Shown: positions 1 through 27,420, numbered from the stretch's first letter. The stretch is DNA of 64,000 bases from Paralichthys olivaceus (GCF_024713975.1 NC_091112.1:268001-332000), one strand, 5' to 3'. The notes: generated by a model from the sequence alone, not told the origin. Translations and numbers: made by a program.

Positions 1-1291
1 TCATCAGTCCTAATTGCCTGAGGGAGCGACCTGAAACAGACCTGAGTCATCTCCCCAATCAGATTCAGTCATACCTGGAGGAGGAGGGGCCTCAACATAC
101 TGAAGATCCTCCGGAGGCATTCACTGTCAAACAGGAAGTGGATGAGGGTCACATGATGCTGGAGGCTGCGAGTAGAGAGGAGTTCAGCTCTCAGCAGGAA
201 GGTTGGTAAAGTTTTGTTGTTTTCAAATGAAGTAGATAAAATCATAGTTTCTAGTTTTTTACAGTGCAGTTCAATGTTGGATGTCTGATTTCTTCTTCGT
301 GTGTTTTCTTGAGCATGTTTGTTTTTATCCTCCAGGTTTTCTGTTTGTTTCCACCACAGAGGAAGAGCAGCAGCTGAGGGGGCGGAGCTACAGTCTGCAC
401 ATCAAACAGGAAGAGGGTGGAGCTTCAGGTTCTGAGGAGTTCACATCGAGTCCTGATTGGCTGATGGGAAGCAACGATGCAGAGGGAAGTTCCTTGTCCA
501 CTCAGATCCCGTCCCACATACAGAAGGAGTTTCTCTGGATCCCGTCAGACCTCATGAGATCAGAATCTGGGTGTCGATCACACCATCATGGGGACTCTGA
601 TGTCCAATCGCCTGCTGAGGACAGCGGAGACACTCCATCTGAACCAGGTCTCCAGACATCTGAGACTCCTGTAGAACAGAAGCTGCTGGTCTGCGGCAGC
701 TGCGGTCGACAGTTCAGTTCAAGACGAACTTTGAGGAAACACATCAGGCAAAACACAGCTCAGGACCAAGACCAGATGTCCTGCAGCCTCCGCAGACAGA
801 GGGCAACCTTCCAGAGTCCTGCCAAGTCCTTCAGCTGCAGGGTCTGTGGAAACTCCTTCTACACACGGGGGATTCTGGTGCGGCACGCTGAAAACCACTG
901 CAAGGAACCTGAGAACCGGTGTGGGGCCTGTGGGGACTGTCTGGATTCGACAGAGAACCTCAGAGACCACCTGAGGTCCCACAAAGAACTGGGCAGCACC
1001 TGCGATGTGTGTGGGAAGAAGTGCAGCTCCATCAGGAGGATGGAGATCCACAAACGGGTCCACACCGGAGAGAAGCCGTACAGCTGCAGGTTCTGCAGCC
1101 GAGACTTCAGCAGGAAGGAGAGTCTGGAGAGACACCTAAAGATCCATACCGGGGACAGACCACACCGATGTGGACTCTGCAGGAGGACGTTCACCAGGAG
1201 GGAGTACCTGGTCCACCACCTGAAGACCGGTCACACAGAGAGTCCATCTGCAGGGACGGAGTGGACGGAGCAGATCAGTCTGATGCTGTGA
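1..1291 (+). CDS. C2H2 zinc-finger protein, 3' part (5' end outside window)
   Basis: Two exons are visible, 1-201 (open at the left edge) and 336-1291; the phase-1 junction joins GAA-G to GT-TTT. The stop is TGA at 1289-1291. The first part is acidic and low-complexity ([16 protein letters not shown], with KQEVDEGH and IKQEEGG motifs), as in fish zinc-finger proteins where such motifs often precede the fingers. The C-terminal part carries one degenerate finger (CGSCGRQF, second zinc His missing) and then five C2H2 fingers; fingers 4 and 5 are followed by TGEKP-like linkers ([18 protein letters not shown]) and the last has an H-x4-H spacing. It is probably a nuclear sequence-specific DNA-binding transcription factor. 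No KRAB or other named effector domain is visible here, and I cannot assign orthology within this very large family. The run of fingers is short compared with many fish paralogs. Confidence 0.85.
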
Positions 1292-1953
1292 AACTGGACA
1301 GAAACGTGATGTAGAGACGAGACATTCACTGACTCATGTGAAAGGACTTAATGTTTGTAACTGTTAAACATCAGGAAAGAAAACGGCTTTGATAAAAAAT
1401 TCATTTGATTCATTAACAGGAACAGATTTAGTTAAATCTTTGTTCTGTGTGTTAACTTCGTGTTGCTAAGTTACACAGAGTTCAGACCTTCAACAGTCTC
1501 ATTATAGAACATTTCAATTCACGAGATCCACAAAGTTGATCCGGATCTGAACCACACACTCAGAAATATCATGTCGGATTCTCGAAGTTCTTCAGATGCA
1601 TTCTGGACTTTTAGCAAAATCCAGCAAACAAACAAACCGAATGAAAACAGGTCATTGTACAAATACACAAGTACAACGGAACCTTTTAAAAATGTTTGTA
1701 TAAGTAATGAAAAAAGTTTTTACAGTTGGTTTAGCAAAAACATGTCATTCACGTACAGGAAGCAGCAGTGTATTGTGGGACATGATGGAGAAACATCCAC
1801 AGTATCCTGATGTCACATGATTCAGTTGCATCTCCATGACAACAGAGTTTTCTCTAATGTGACAAACCTGGAAAATATTTCAATATTATTTCATTTTAGT
1901 TGAAAACATTCAAACGTCCTCAGATCAGCAGCACTTTGAACCATAGACGACAA

Positions 1954-1954
<1 letters not shown>

Positions 1955-2021
<67 letters not shown>
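1955..2021. repeat. (TG)n microsatellite
   Basis: Uninterrupted TG dinucleotides, about 33 copies, in the presumed 3' UTR of the zinc-finger gene. A complementary (CA)n run lies 140 bases downstream. Confidence 0.95.
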
Positions 2022-2022
<1 letters not shown>

Positions 2023-2158
2023 ATTTCCAGGAAGAGGTACAAAGAGTGTTTGTGTGTTACAAAGTGATTTCCTGGTCAACCGGGTGTTTCCTGTTAAAAC
2101 ACACACACTCAGTGGGTCATTGTGTGTTGTCCAGTTACTTTATGAACACACACACACT

Positions 2159-2160
<2 letters not shown>

Positions 2161-2202
<42 letters not shown>

Positions 2203-2222
2203 CTGCTCTGAACTTGACAGTG
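2161..2222. repeat. (CA)n followed by ctaactgctctga core
   Basis: A (CA)n run (2161-2200) is followed by the sequence CTAACTGCTCTGA. The same junction occurs at 8020-8040, so this is probably a short copy of a dispersed repeat rather than an isolated microsatellite. Confidence 0.7.
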
Positions 2223-2261
2223 GTTTCATCAGAATGTTGATAAATGTGAATCAATACGTTC

Positions 2262-2267
2262 AATAAA
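2262..2267 (+). terminator. Candidate poly(A) signal for the zinc-finger gene
   Basis: AATAAA lies about 970 bases after the stop codon and before the GC-rich block taken as the npr1 promoter. It is the first canonical hexamer on this strand downstream of the gene, so the 3' UTR probably runs 1292 to about 2290 and includes the two dinucleotide runs described separately. Confidence 0.45.
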
Positions 2268-2386
2268 GACGTTTAATCAATAAACAACTGTTAATGTCGT
2301 AGTTTGTTTTGTTCCATAATAAATAAATATCTTATAAAACCATCAGATTTCCCTCCAAGTTTCTGATCAGTTTGATTTTAATTAGT

Positions 2387-2446
2387 TATATATATTATAT
2401 ATATATTATATATATATATTATATATATATATATATATAATATATA
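2387..2446. repeat. (TA)n-rich tract
   Basis: Alternating AT/TATA sequence of about 60 bases with short TATTATA interruptions; low complexity only. Confidence 0.9.
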
Positions 2447-2739
2447 ACAGGCTGAGATGTCATGATTATCAACTGAGACTGACTCAGGATTGGTTGTGTG
2501 GGTGGGACCTCGGTACCACAGCTCTGACGTCATCATTCTTCATCATGTTTGTATACAGTGATTAATCCGGATTGAAATAGAACCATGTGTGTAAACAGAT
2601 TATTGAGTGAAGCCTCCACCAGGGAGCGCCATTAACAAAACTAGTCCGAGTCGTTATATGCATTAAACTCAAACTGATTCATTTAGAGGCGCGTGCACAA
2701 CCACATGCACACGTGCGCCCCCTGGAACTCGTCATCAGC

Positions 2740-3135
2740 CCCCCCCCACCCCCCTCTCCGCCCCGCCCCCCAACTTCACCACCAAAAGTGTGTGCCCGTG
2801 CGCGCGTGCTCGCTGGTGCGCCTCGGTGTATGCACGGACAGACCGGAGCGAAACACCGACAGTGAACCGGGAACAACCGGGGACGGACGCGTTCTTCAAT
2901 CTACGGTCAGCGCGAGACAGAACCGGAAACGTTACGGACCGACAGAGAGCAGCGGGCACGAGCTTCACCGGTATGAACCCGGACAGATCCTGATTCGTCT
3001 TCTCCTCTTTCTCCTCCTCTTTCTTCTTCTTCTTCTTCTTCTCCTCCTCTTTCTTCTTCTTCTCCTCCTCCTCCTGCTCCTCCTCCTCCTCCTGGACACA
3101 TGAAGCTGCAGGAAGCATCAAAGTGACCTGAGCAG
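2740..3135 (+). promoter_or_regulatory. npr1: Likely npr1 promoter and 5' untranslated exon
   Basis: A GC- and CpG-rich block (about 2740-2990) stands out from AT-rich flanks. It is followed by a pyrimidine-rich CTT/CTC run (2996-3094) and a good donor, GAGCAG|GTAAAA, at 3135/3136. The acceptor TTTCCCTGCAG|C at 6105/6106 lies 30 bases before the npr1 start codon, so the simplest model is a non-coding first exon of about 280 bases spliced to the first coding exon over a 2970-base intron. Two short upstream ORFs are visible in the exon: ATG at 2973 (7 codons including the stop) and ATG at 3100 (9 codons including the stop). This is inference from composition and splice signals; the transcription start is not determined. 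Confidence 0.5.
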
Positions 3136-3346
3136 GTAAAACCTGAAACAAACTTCTCCTGGAGTCTCTGAGATGATCAACAGATTCAACCTTTAATTCA
3201 AAATAAAGTGTAAATGATGTGTATATATATGTTATTAAGATATCTACCTATCTATATATAGATAGATAGATATGAATGATCTATATATAAGATACATTCA
3301 ATTTGAATATTCTTAATAAACAGGAGGGTGTATAGTGTTGCTCCGT

Positions 3347-3379
3347 GGTCCTCCTCCTCCTCCTCCTCCTCCTCCTCCT
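3347..3379. repeat. (TCC)n trinucleotide repeat
   Basis: About ten CCT/TCC triplets in npr1 intron 1. Confidence 0.9.
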
Positions 3380-3779
3380 TTATCATTTACTAACGTGCTC
3401 TATAACTTGGAAAGAAGTGATGATGAGATTCTCTGTCTTTTTAACTCAACCTGCTCCTTTGAAGAACAAACACACTGTCATCCTACAGATCCGTCTGTCC
3501 TCCGGTTCTTCTCAGAACAAGAATACTTCTGCTCCTCTTCTTCTACGTCAGTCCTCCATTTCTGATCTAAGATCATCTCTAACTACGCCCACTGACTGTG
3601 CCCCCCCAATCCCTCCTTTGCGCTCAGATGTCTTGGATCAGTTTGAACCCACATCCATCTCCTCCATATCGGAGCTGGTCCCCCGCTTGTCTTCTTCAGG
3701 TCTTTGTCTTTGTCGGCCCGTGTTACTGTGTTTCAGCTTCAAACATGCAATATACAAATGAGGAAATATCAAATACAAG

Positions 3780-4085
3780 TAATTCATATGGTACGATTAA
3801 CATGCAACATGTTGATGCAAATTTGACCTCTGCGTTTAACCCATCCACACACGGAACACAATCCACACAGTGACCACACGGAACAGTGGGCAGCCATGAA
3901 GGCGCCCGGGGAGCAATTGAGGGTTCGGTGCCTTGCTCAAGGGCACCTCGGCAGTGCCCAGGAGGTGAACTGGCACCTCTCCAACTACCAGTCCACCTTT
4001 CATACTTAGGTCTGGACTTGAACCGGCCACCCTCCGGTTCCCAAACCAGGTCTCTGTGGACGGAGCTCCTGCGTCCTGGTAATAA
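3780..4085 (-). mobile_element. tRNA-derived SINE copy
   Basis: Read on the minus strand, the head near 4080-4015 resembles a tRNA promoter: a degenerate A box (GGAGCTCCGTCCACAG) and a clear B box (CCGGTTCAAGTCC). The body contains GAGGTGCCCTTGAGCAAGGC, a motif I recognise from abundant teleost interspersed repeats, and a tail with GGGTTAAACGCAGAGG. The copy lies in npr1 intron 1. Family name and divergence were not determined. It is non-coding; open frames across it are accidental. Confidence 0.75.
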
Positions 4086-4289
4086 AATAAACAGCGTGAA
4101 GAGGATTGCAGAGACACAGATTTGACTGACAGGGTTCAAATCAGCACAACTAGACCAGAACCATTTCCAAGACTCAGGTGGATCCGATCGAATACTCAGC
4201 CGAACTTTGAGACGTCTGATACTTGAACATACTGCGTCAACTCAACCGAGCAGCTCGTGGTGATAAAAACCCAAGGGCATTCAAACGTT

Positions 4290-4595
4290 CGGTCCATTTG
4301 CAGCTCTGTTGCTAGGCAACAGCTATAAGGGCGGGACAAAGTGGCAAATCCAATCACAGCAGTCCTCTGTGGACCAAACTGTCTCGTTAGAGTTCAGCCT
4401 TCACGAAGACCGCCCCCTTAGTGGGCCGGACAGAACAAGATGTCATGTTGATCAGATTTACGATTTGTCGAGCACGGATATGGGCGGGACGTCTATACCA
4501 TAGCTCCACGCCCCATAACATGGCTGCTGCTTCTTCTCTGTTCTGTTTATTGGAGGGTGTCATCAACATCAAGGTGCATCACCGCCACTGCATCT
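4290..4595. mobile_element. Probable non-autonomous dispersed repeat relic
   Basis: The segment from the TTGCTAGGCAACA motif to AAGGTGCATCACCGCCACTG resembles a short fish dispersed repeat that ends in a 'ggtgcattaccgccac' motif. The ends and class are uncertain (possibly hAT-like and non-autonomous). The recognition is from memory of the motif, not from a search. Confidence 0.4.
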
Positions 4596-4600
4596 TATTC

Positions 4601-5344
4601 TCCTGACGTGTTCCTGACGTGTTCCTGTCGTGTTCCTGACGTGTTCCTGACGTGTTCCTGTTGTGTTCCTGTCATGTTCCTGTCGTGTTCCTGACGTGTT
4701 CCTGACTTGTGACTGACGTGTTCCTGTCGTGTTCCTGACGTGTTCCTGTCATGTTCCTGTCGTGTTCCTGACGTGTTCCTGTCGTGTTCCTGACGTGTTC
4801 CTGACGTGTTCCTGACGTGTTCCTGTCGTGTTCCTGACGTGTTCCTGACGTGTTCCTGACTTGTGACCGACGTGTTCCTGTCGTGTTCCTGTCATGTTCC
4901 TGACGTGTTCCTGTCATGTTCCTGACGTGTTCCTGACGTGTTCCTGACGTGTTCCTGTCGTGTTCCTGACGTGTTCCTGACGTGTTCCTGTCGTGTTCCT
5001 GACGTGTTCCTGTCATGTTCCTGACGTGTTCCTGTCATGTTCCTGACGTGTTCCTGACGTGTTCCTGACGTGTTCCTGTCGTGTTCCTGACTTGTTCCTG
5101 ACGTGTTCCTCTCGTGTTCCTGACGTGTTCCTGACGTGTTCCTGATGTGTTCCTGATGTGTTCCTGTCGTGTTCCTCATGTGTTCTTGACGTGTTCCTGT
5201 CGTGTTCCTGACTTGTTCCTGACGTGTTCCTCTCGTGTTCCTGACGTGTTCCTGATGTGTTCCTGATGTGTTCCTGTCGTGTTCCTCATGTGTTCTTGAC
5301 GTGTTCCTGTCATGTTCCTGACGTGTTCTTGACGTGTTCCTGAT
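4601..5344. repeat. 11-bp minisatellite, unit GTTCCTGACGT
   Basis: About 67 head-to-tail copies of an 11-base unit, with variants GTTCCTGTCGT, GTTCCTGTCAT and GTTCCTGACTT. Because 11 is not a multiple of 3, the minus strand stays open and gives an NTSGTRQEHDR-type periodic peptide that is not a gene. Most units contain TGACGTG. The array is in intron 1 of npr1, about 0.8 kb before the coding start. Confidence 0.95.
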
Positions 5345-5436
5345 CCACTCTGTATGTTTGTGTGTTCTTCACTCGTCTCTGCTGCTGTTTCGCAACAAAC
5401 TTACATAAGACTGAGGACTGCTGGAGAACAATGGCT

Positions 5437-5518
5437 CACACACACACATACACACACTCACACACACACACTCACACACACACACACACACTCACTCACA
5501 CACACACACACACACACT

Positions 5519-5551
<33 letters not shown>

Positions 5552-5562
5552 ACACACACTCA

Positions 5563-5599
<37 letters not shown>

Positions 5600-5622
5600 A
5601 CACACACACACACACACACTCA

Positions 5623-5676
<54 letters not shown>
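5437..5676. repeat. (CA)n/(CACT) compound microsatellite
   Basis: About 240 bases of CACACA with interspersed CACTCA units, also in npr1 intron 1. The long His/Thr open frames across it are artefacts. Confidence 0.95.
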
Positions 5677-5680
<4 letters not shown>

Positions 5681-6135
5681 CTCTCAGTTACATCTTGTCT
5701 GAGATAAAACTGCTTCAGTTTCATTTTTAACGGATGAATGTTGATCTGACGACTCTTCGTCTGAACACTTTGACCTCCGCTCACGTTCTTTCTGTTTTCA
5801 TCTGTTCTTCAGTTCGTTTCATAGAATCCTGATGTTTTATGTGTTTATTAACTGTGTGTGTTCGTTTGTTCTCTAAACGTCCAGTGTGTAAAATATTAAT
5901 TTCATAATGATGTTTTTATTCATCTATGATTTATGCGTTTTTAACAATAAACTAATTGAGGGTTTGATTCCCAGAATTCCCAGCAGCTACCTGAGGGGAG
6001 TTTTACTTTTTGAATTCAGATTCTGTTAAGACCTCAGGGATACTTTAACTTTAACTCCAGTAAAGTTTCATTCATAATTACAGTTGTGTTCTGTTTTCCC
6101 TGCAGCACGTCTCACAGGTTGTTGGGCTCCTCGTC

Positions 6136-21610
<15,475 letters not shown>

Positions 21611-21621
<11 letters not shown>

Positions 21622-22252
21622 CAGAGGACGATACTGACAGAAGACGATACTGATAGAGGACAATACTGACAGAGGACGACAACTGACAGAGGACGATACT
21701 GACAGAGGAGGCTACTGAGAGAGGACGATACTGACAGAGGACGATACTGAGAGAGGACGATACTGACAGAGGACGATACTGAGAGAGGACGATACTGACA
21801 GAGGACGATACTGATAGAGTACAATACTGACAGAGGACGACAACTGACTGAGGACAATACTGACAGAGGACAACACTGACAGAGGACGACAACTGACAGG
21901 GGGCGACAACTGACCGAGGACAATACTGACAGAGGACGACAACTGACAGAGGACGATACTGACAGAGGACAACACTGACAGAGGACAACACTGACAGAGG
22001 ACGACAACTGACAGGGGACGACAACTGACCGAGGACAATACTGACAGAGGACGACAACTGACAGGGGACGACAACTGACAGAGGATGATACTGACAGGGG
22101 ACGACAACTGACAGAGGATGATACTGACAGAGGACGATACTGACAGAGGACGATACTGACAGAGGACGATACTGACAGAGGATGATACTGACAGAGGATG
22201 ATACTGACAGAGGACGATACTGACAGAGGACGATACTGACAGAGGACGATAT
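21611..22252. repeat. 16-17-bp minisatellite over the npr1 stop codon and 3' UTR
   Basis: About 39 units of GACGATACTGACAGAG and its variant GACGACAACTGACAGAG. The first unit is coding: it gives the last residues D-D-N and the TGA stop at 21619-21621. The remainder is 3' UTR. Confidence 0.93.
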
Positions 22253-22358
22253 GGACTGAACATCAGAACAACTAGCTGGTGTTGGCCCCTCCCTCCTCCT
22301 CTCTGATTGGACAGTTACCTCTGATGTCATTGAAACTGACAGAAGAATGTTCCATGTA

Positions 22359-22391
22359 AATAAATGAAATGTTGTGTGAATACAAAATAAA
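22359..22391 (+). terminator. npr1: npr1 poly(A) signals
   Basis: Two AATAAA hexamers (22359-22364 and 22386-22391) lie about 740 bases after the stop, just beyond the minisatellite and followed by a T/G-rich stretch. Confidence 0.65.
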
Positions 22392-22399
22392 CCGTTTCA

Positions 22400-22970
22400 T
22401 TATCCTTGTGTCATTTTTGTTGAAACTTTAAACTCCAGGATAAAAGTTTCAAATCAGCTCTTTTTTACGTTCTGCTCATTAACATACAAGTTTCTGTTTT
22501 CTCTAAAGTTACTGCAGATATATAGTTTTCCAGAAAACATGGAGGATATCATCAGGAATAATTTACAATAAAGTGGGTCATGTTAATCCTCACAGATCCA
22601 GTTGTGTTGTTTCACATGAAATGAAGTTTAGACACTTTGATTTGATTTAAACATGCAGGTCGTGTTCTACTCTCATTTCAAATCACTGAACTGGAGCTTT
22701 TCACTCAACTTGTTTTTATCCATAAAGTCACAGAAGATATTTCACTTGTCTGATTTTAATCTAATATTTTATTTGTTGTACTTTTAGTTTTGTCTTTGTG
22801 AAACACTTTGTACTGGCTGTTTTGAAAAGTGTCCTGAAATTAAAGTTATTATTGATATTATTGTAGATGATTCTCTTCCTGTTAAACTCACAGATACTTT
22901 GAAAATAAAGTTTACTTAAATTATATGTTATATTTGTTTATTTATTTTGGTGATTATTCTGTTGGTGATA
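22400..22970. other. npr1-ints3 spacer, AT-rich, no gene seen
   Basis: AT-rich sequence with another AATAAA at 22903-22908. No splice-consistent coding segment or RNA gene was recognised. Confidence 0.5.
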
Positions 22971-23970
22971 ATGTTATATTTACATGTTATAGATATTAAA
23001 ATGTTATTTATATTTACATGTTATATTTACATGTTATAGATATTAACATCTTATTTATATTTACATGTTATATTTACATGTTATAGATATTTACATGTTT
23101 TATTTAAATGTTATAGATATTAACATGTTATTTATATTTACATGTTATATTTACATGTTATAGATATTTACATGTTATTTATATTTACATGTTATATTTA
23201 CATGTTATTTATATTTACATGTTATATTAACATGTTATATTTACGTGTTATATTAACATGTTATATTTACGTGTTATATTAACATGTTATTTATATTTAC
23301 ATGTTATATTTACATGTTATTGATATTTACATGTTATATTAACATGTTATATTAACATGTTATATTTACATGTTATTGATATTTACATGTTATATTAACA
23401 TGTTATATTAACATGTTATATTAACATGTTATATTAACATGTTATAGATATTTACATGTTATATTAACATGTTGTTATATTAACATGTTATATTAACATG
23501 TTGTTATATTAACATGTTATATTAACATGTTATATTAACATGTTATAGATATTTACATGTTATAGATATTTACATGTTATATTAACATGTTATATTTACA
23601 TGTTATAGATATTTACATGTTATATTAACATGTTATATTAACATGTTATATTTACATGTTATAGATATTTACATGTTATATTTACATGTTATATTTACAT
23701 GTTATTGATATTTACATGTTATATTTACATGTTATATTAACATGTTATATTAACATGTTATAGATATTTACATGTTATATTAACATGTTATATTTACATG
23801 TTATAGATATTAACATGTTATATTTACATGTTATAGATATTTACATGTTATATTACCATGTTATATTAACATGTTATAGATATTTACATGTTATAGATAT
23901 TAACATGTTATATTAACATGTTATAGATATTAACATGTTATATTAACATGTTATATTAACATGTTATTTA
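22971..23970. repeat. AT-rich minisatellite, units ACATGTTATATT
   Basis: About 1 kb of 10-14-base units (ACATGTTATATTA, ACATGTTATAGATATTT, ACATGTTATATTT) sharing the palindrome ACATGT. It is close to 80% A+T and separates the 3' end of npr1 from the CpG-rich ints3 promoter. Confidence 0.95.
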
Positions 23971-23989
23971 TTGATGAAGGCACAGCAGC

Positions 23990-24308
23990 CCGGGGATTGG
24001 CTCCAGATTTCCTCTCCTGTGATTGGCCCACGGTCCCATCAGTCAGAGCGTGTGGTGATGTGATTGGTGGACAGGCCTGTGGTCCCGGTGCGGATGTCCG
24101 TTATGTGTCTGCGGTGGTCGGAGCCTCAGAGCGGGACTGAGAGTCACCACTGCCCCGACATAAGTTTACAACACACGGTCACTGAGCCGAGCGTGACACC
24201 CTGACCACCGCAGCTCACTCCCCGGTACCCCGACACTGACTCAACCCGCTGAACCGGGACTCAGCCCTTCTCAGCTCCGCGGGGCCCGGTGAGGCGCGGC
24301 GGGAGCAG
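23990..24308 (+). promoter_or_regulatory. ints3: ints3 promoter region (CpG-rich, three CCAAT boxes)
   Basis: Composition switches sharply from the AT minisatellite to CpG-rich DNA. Three inverted CCAAT boxes (ATTGG at 23996-24000, 24022-24026 and 24063-24067) precede GC-rich sequence and the start codon at 24309. No TATA box is evident, as expected of a housekeeping promoter. Confidence 0.65.
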
Positions 24309-27300
24309 ATGGAGCCTGCACCGGCGAAGATGAAGCCGCAGGGCCGGCTACTGGTGTCCACCCTGCTGGACACCAAAGACGAGCTGGAGGAGGTAAGCTA
24401 CCCCGGGCCAGCGGCTCCTCGAGCAGATATCACCCGGGAGAACTCCGCTGGACCCGAGCCCTCTGAGTTTAGTTTAAAACAAAGACATGGAGCCACTGGA
24501 TCACCCAGGCTAGGCTAGTTAGCACGGCTAGCAGGGGGCTAGCAGCGTTAGCATGGCACAGCCGCCCAAGAACATGTGTTAACACGCTGTAGCCGGTGTG
24601 AACCCGCGGTGTGAGACCGCTGACGTGTGTCCGGTGTGAGCGAGCCCCGGGGGGTGCGGTTTAACGGCACAACTTACCGATTGTTAGCATAGCATGCTAA
24701 CCCTACGTAAACATATGGATAGAAAGTGACAGGTGCGCATGCGCCGTGGGGCTGTTTGGTTTCTGTCAAAAGGACTGAGATACACACACACACACTTACA
24801 TACACACACAAAACACACATATACACACATACAATCACACACATACACACACACACAAACATATACAAACATACACACACACACACACAAACAAACAGAC
24901 ACACAAACATACTTATACACATAAGGACACACACACACACACACACAAACACCTGAGTGATACTGTGTGTGTGTGTGCGTGTGTGTGCACAGAAATCGGA
25001 GCGGTGTGCTGGGATCGTCCAGTCGTTGACCAATGGGCTGTCTGAGAGAGAAGCCAACGACGCGCTCACTGCTAATGTAAGAAAAACACACTGTACCATC
25101 ACCATGGCAACCACCAGCATCACAGTGAGACATTTTCATTTATAGTCTCAACTTCCTGTTTACCTGTCCCTCAGGTGTGTAAAGGTCAGCAGCAGCATGA
25201 GGAGGTGTGTCTGGGTCTGTTCACTCTGGTCCTCACGGAACCGACCCAGGCTCAGAGGGTGAGACACCACCGCAGCATTATTAATGTGTGACATCACCAT
25301 GACAACACTCTGACATCACTGTGTGTGTGTGTGCGTGGGCAGTGTTACAGAGACCTGACGCTGGTCAACAGAGATGGAATGAACGTGATCCTTGTGAAGA
25401 TCAACCAGATCCTGATGGAGAAGTTCCTCAAACTGCAGGACGTCCCGAGAACTCAGGTGAACCACCAGAAGAACACATCAGTGTTGCTATGGTTACACCT
25501 GGTGGAGTTTTCCAGTCCCTGAATCAGAGACTGAACTCTGCTGGTCTGGTTTTAGTTTGAAGACTCTGGGGTTGTGTTTTAGTCTGAACAGAAACTGAGA
25601 CTTTAGTAAACGATGACGCAGATGAAACGCTTGTGTGGAAGAGGATTATTTTCTTGTTTAAATGATAAAGTATTAGTGTGGACGTGTCCACTGTGACCTC
25701 TGACCTGAAATAATCGTCTGTAAATGGTGAAACTGATGAAGTTGTGTGTGCAGCTGGTGTGGCTGGTCCGAGAGCTGGTGAAGAGCGGCGTGATAGGAGC
25801 AGACGGCGTCGTCATGACGCTGCTGAAACAGATCGCAGGTCAGAAACTGTCAGTCACACAGTTCACTTCTCTTAAGTGAATCAGTCACAGCTGAGTTTGT
25901 ATTGTTTGATTTTCAGGTGGAGATATCTCCGCTAAGAACCTGTGGTTGGCTGAGAACGTCCTCGAGATCCTCCTGGATCAGAAGTATGTTTCACTTTACA
26001 TTTGTTTATCACACATCTGCCTTATCAGACCAACAGGAAGTATTAACCCTGATTCATTTTACAGTAAAAATTTCTTTGGAGCGACTGAAGTAATTTTTCT
26101 TCTTGAACAAACTGGAGGAGTTTTGCAGTGAAGCAGCTGAATCTGTTTTCTCTGTGTAGGGAGTGGGTCCTGAAGAGCGGGATGCTGATAGCCATGTCAG
26201 TCTACACCTACCTCCGCCTGATCGTTGACCATGGAGCCCCCAACCTGCTGATTCTCCGCCAGAAAGAGGTGGACTTCTGCATCAGCATGCTGAGGGAGAA
26301 GGTAAGGAAGGAAGAAAGACAGACATACATAAGGAAGTAAAGAAGTAAGGTTTCCCTGACAACCCTGTCTGTGTTTGTAGTTCATGGAGTGTCTGATCAT
26401 CGGAAGAGATCTGGTTCGTTTGCTGCAGAATGTTGCTCGGATCCCAGAGATAGAGCTGCTGTGGAAAGACCTGCTGCACAACCCACAAGTCCTCAGTCCT
26501 CAGTTCACTGGTAAACTACACTACCCACAATCCTCAGTTCACTGGTAAACTACACTACCCACAGTCCTCAGTTCACTGGTAAACTACACTACCCACAATC
26601 CTCAGTTCACTGGTAAACTGCACTACCCACAATCCTCAGTAAACTAGCTTTCACAAACCTCAGATCCTGGAGCTGCTGATGTGCGTTGATTTCTCTGTGG
26701 TGATGACATCAGTTCTGTGTGTGTGTGTGTGTGTGTGTGCGTTTCAGGAGTCCTCCAGCTGCTGACGGCTCGGACCTCGAGAAAGTTTCTTGCTTGTCGA
26801 CTCACACCGGACATGGAGACCAAGCTGCTGTTCATGACCTCCAGGGTAAAGACACACACACACTTTCAGACATGACCTCCAGGTAAAATCCAGATAGTTG
26901 TCTTCAGAGTTTTTCTCTCACACATGATCAACACGCAGGATTGATCAGCTGTTTTAATCACGTGACGAGCTGTTTGATTGGAGACTGAACGCTGGATGTC
27001 TCCACCCGTGTGTTCAGGTGCGTTTCGGGCAGCAGAAGCGTTATCAGGACTGGTTCCAGAGACAGTACCTGTCCACAGCCGAGAGCCAATCACTGCGCTG
27101 CGATCTGATTCGCTACATCTGTGGAGTGGTCCATCCGTCCAATGAGGTGCTGAGCTCTGACATCTTGCCTCGCTGGGCTATCATTGGCTGGCTGCTCACC
27201 ACCTGCACGGTAAGGGGGTGGGGCCTCAGACTGTCAATCTGAAGGTTGTTTTCAATAAATATCAACATCAATTTATTTTTTGTCTCCAGTCAAACGTAGC

Positions 27301-27377
27301 TGCCTCCAACGCCAAGCTGGCGCTCTTCTATGATTGGCTCTTCTTCAATCCAGAGAAAGACAGCATCATGAACATAG

Positions 27378-27420
<43 letters not shown>

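Noticed and set aside
719-1194. Minus-strand frames opposite the zinc fingers
   Set aside because: Shadows of the C2H2 coding exon, which has clear zinc-ligand spacing on the plus strand.
2735-3151. Minus-strand Glu/Lys-rich frame
   Set aside because: Caused by the pyrimidine repeat in the presumed npr1 leader; no family match.
4000-4085. tRNA gene on the minus strand
   Set aside because: A- and B-box-like motifs are present, but the sequence cannot fold as a full tRNA and continues into a SINE body.
3836-4139. Short open frames on both strands at 3836-4139
   Set aside because: They lie in a SINE copy; no coding evidence.
4672-5179. Minus-strand open frames with NTSGTRQEHDR repeats
   Set aside because: They result from the stop-free 11-base minisatellite; peptide periodicity equals the DNA unit.
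4601-5344. CRISPR-like array
   Set aside because: Repeats are 11 bases, adjoining and without unique spacers, in a fish genome; ordinary minisatellite.
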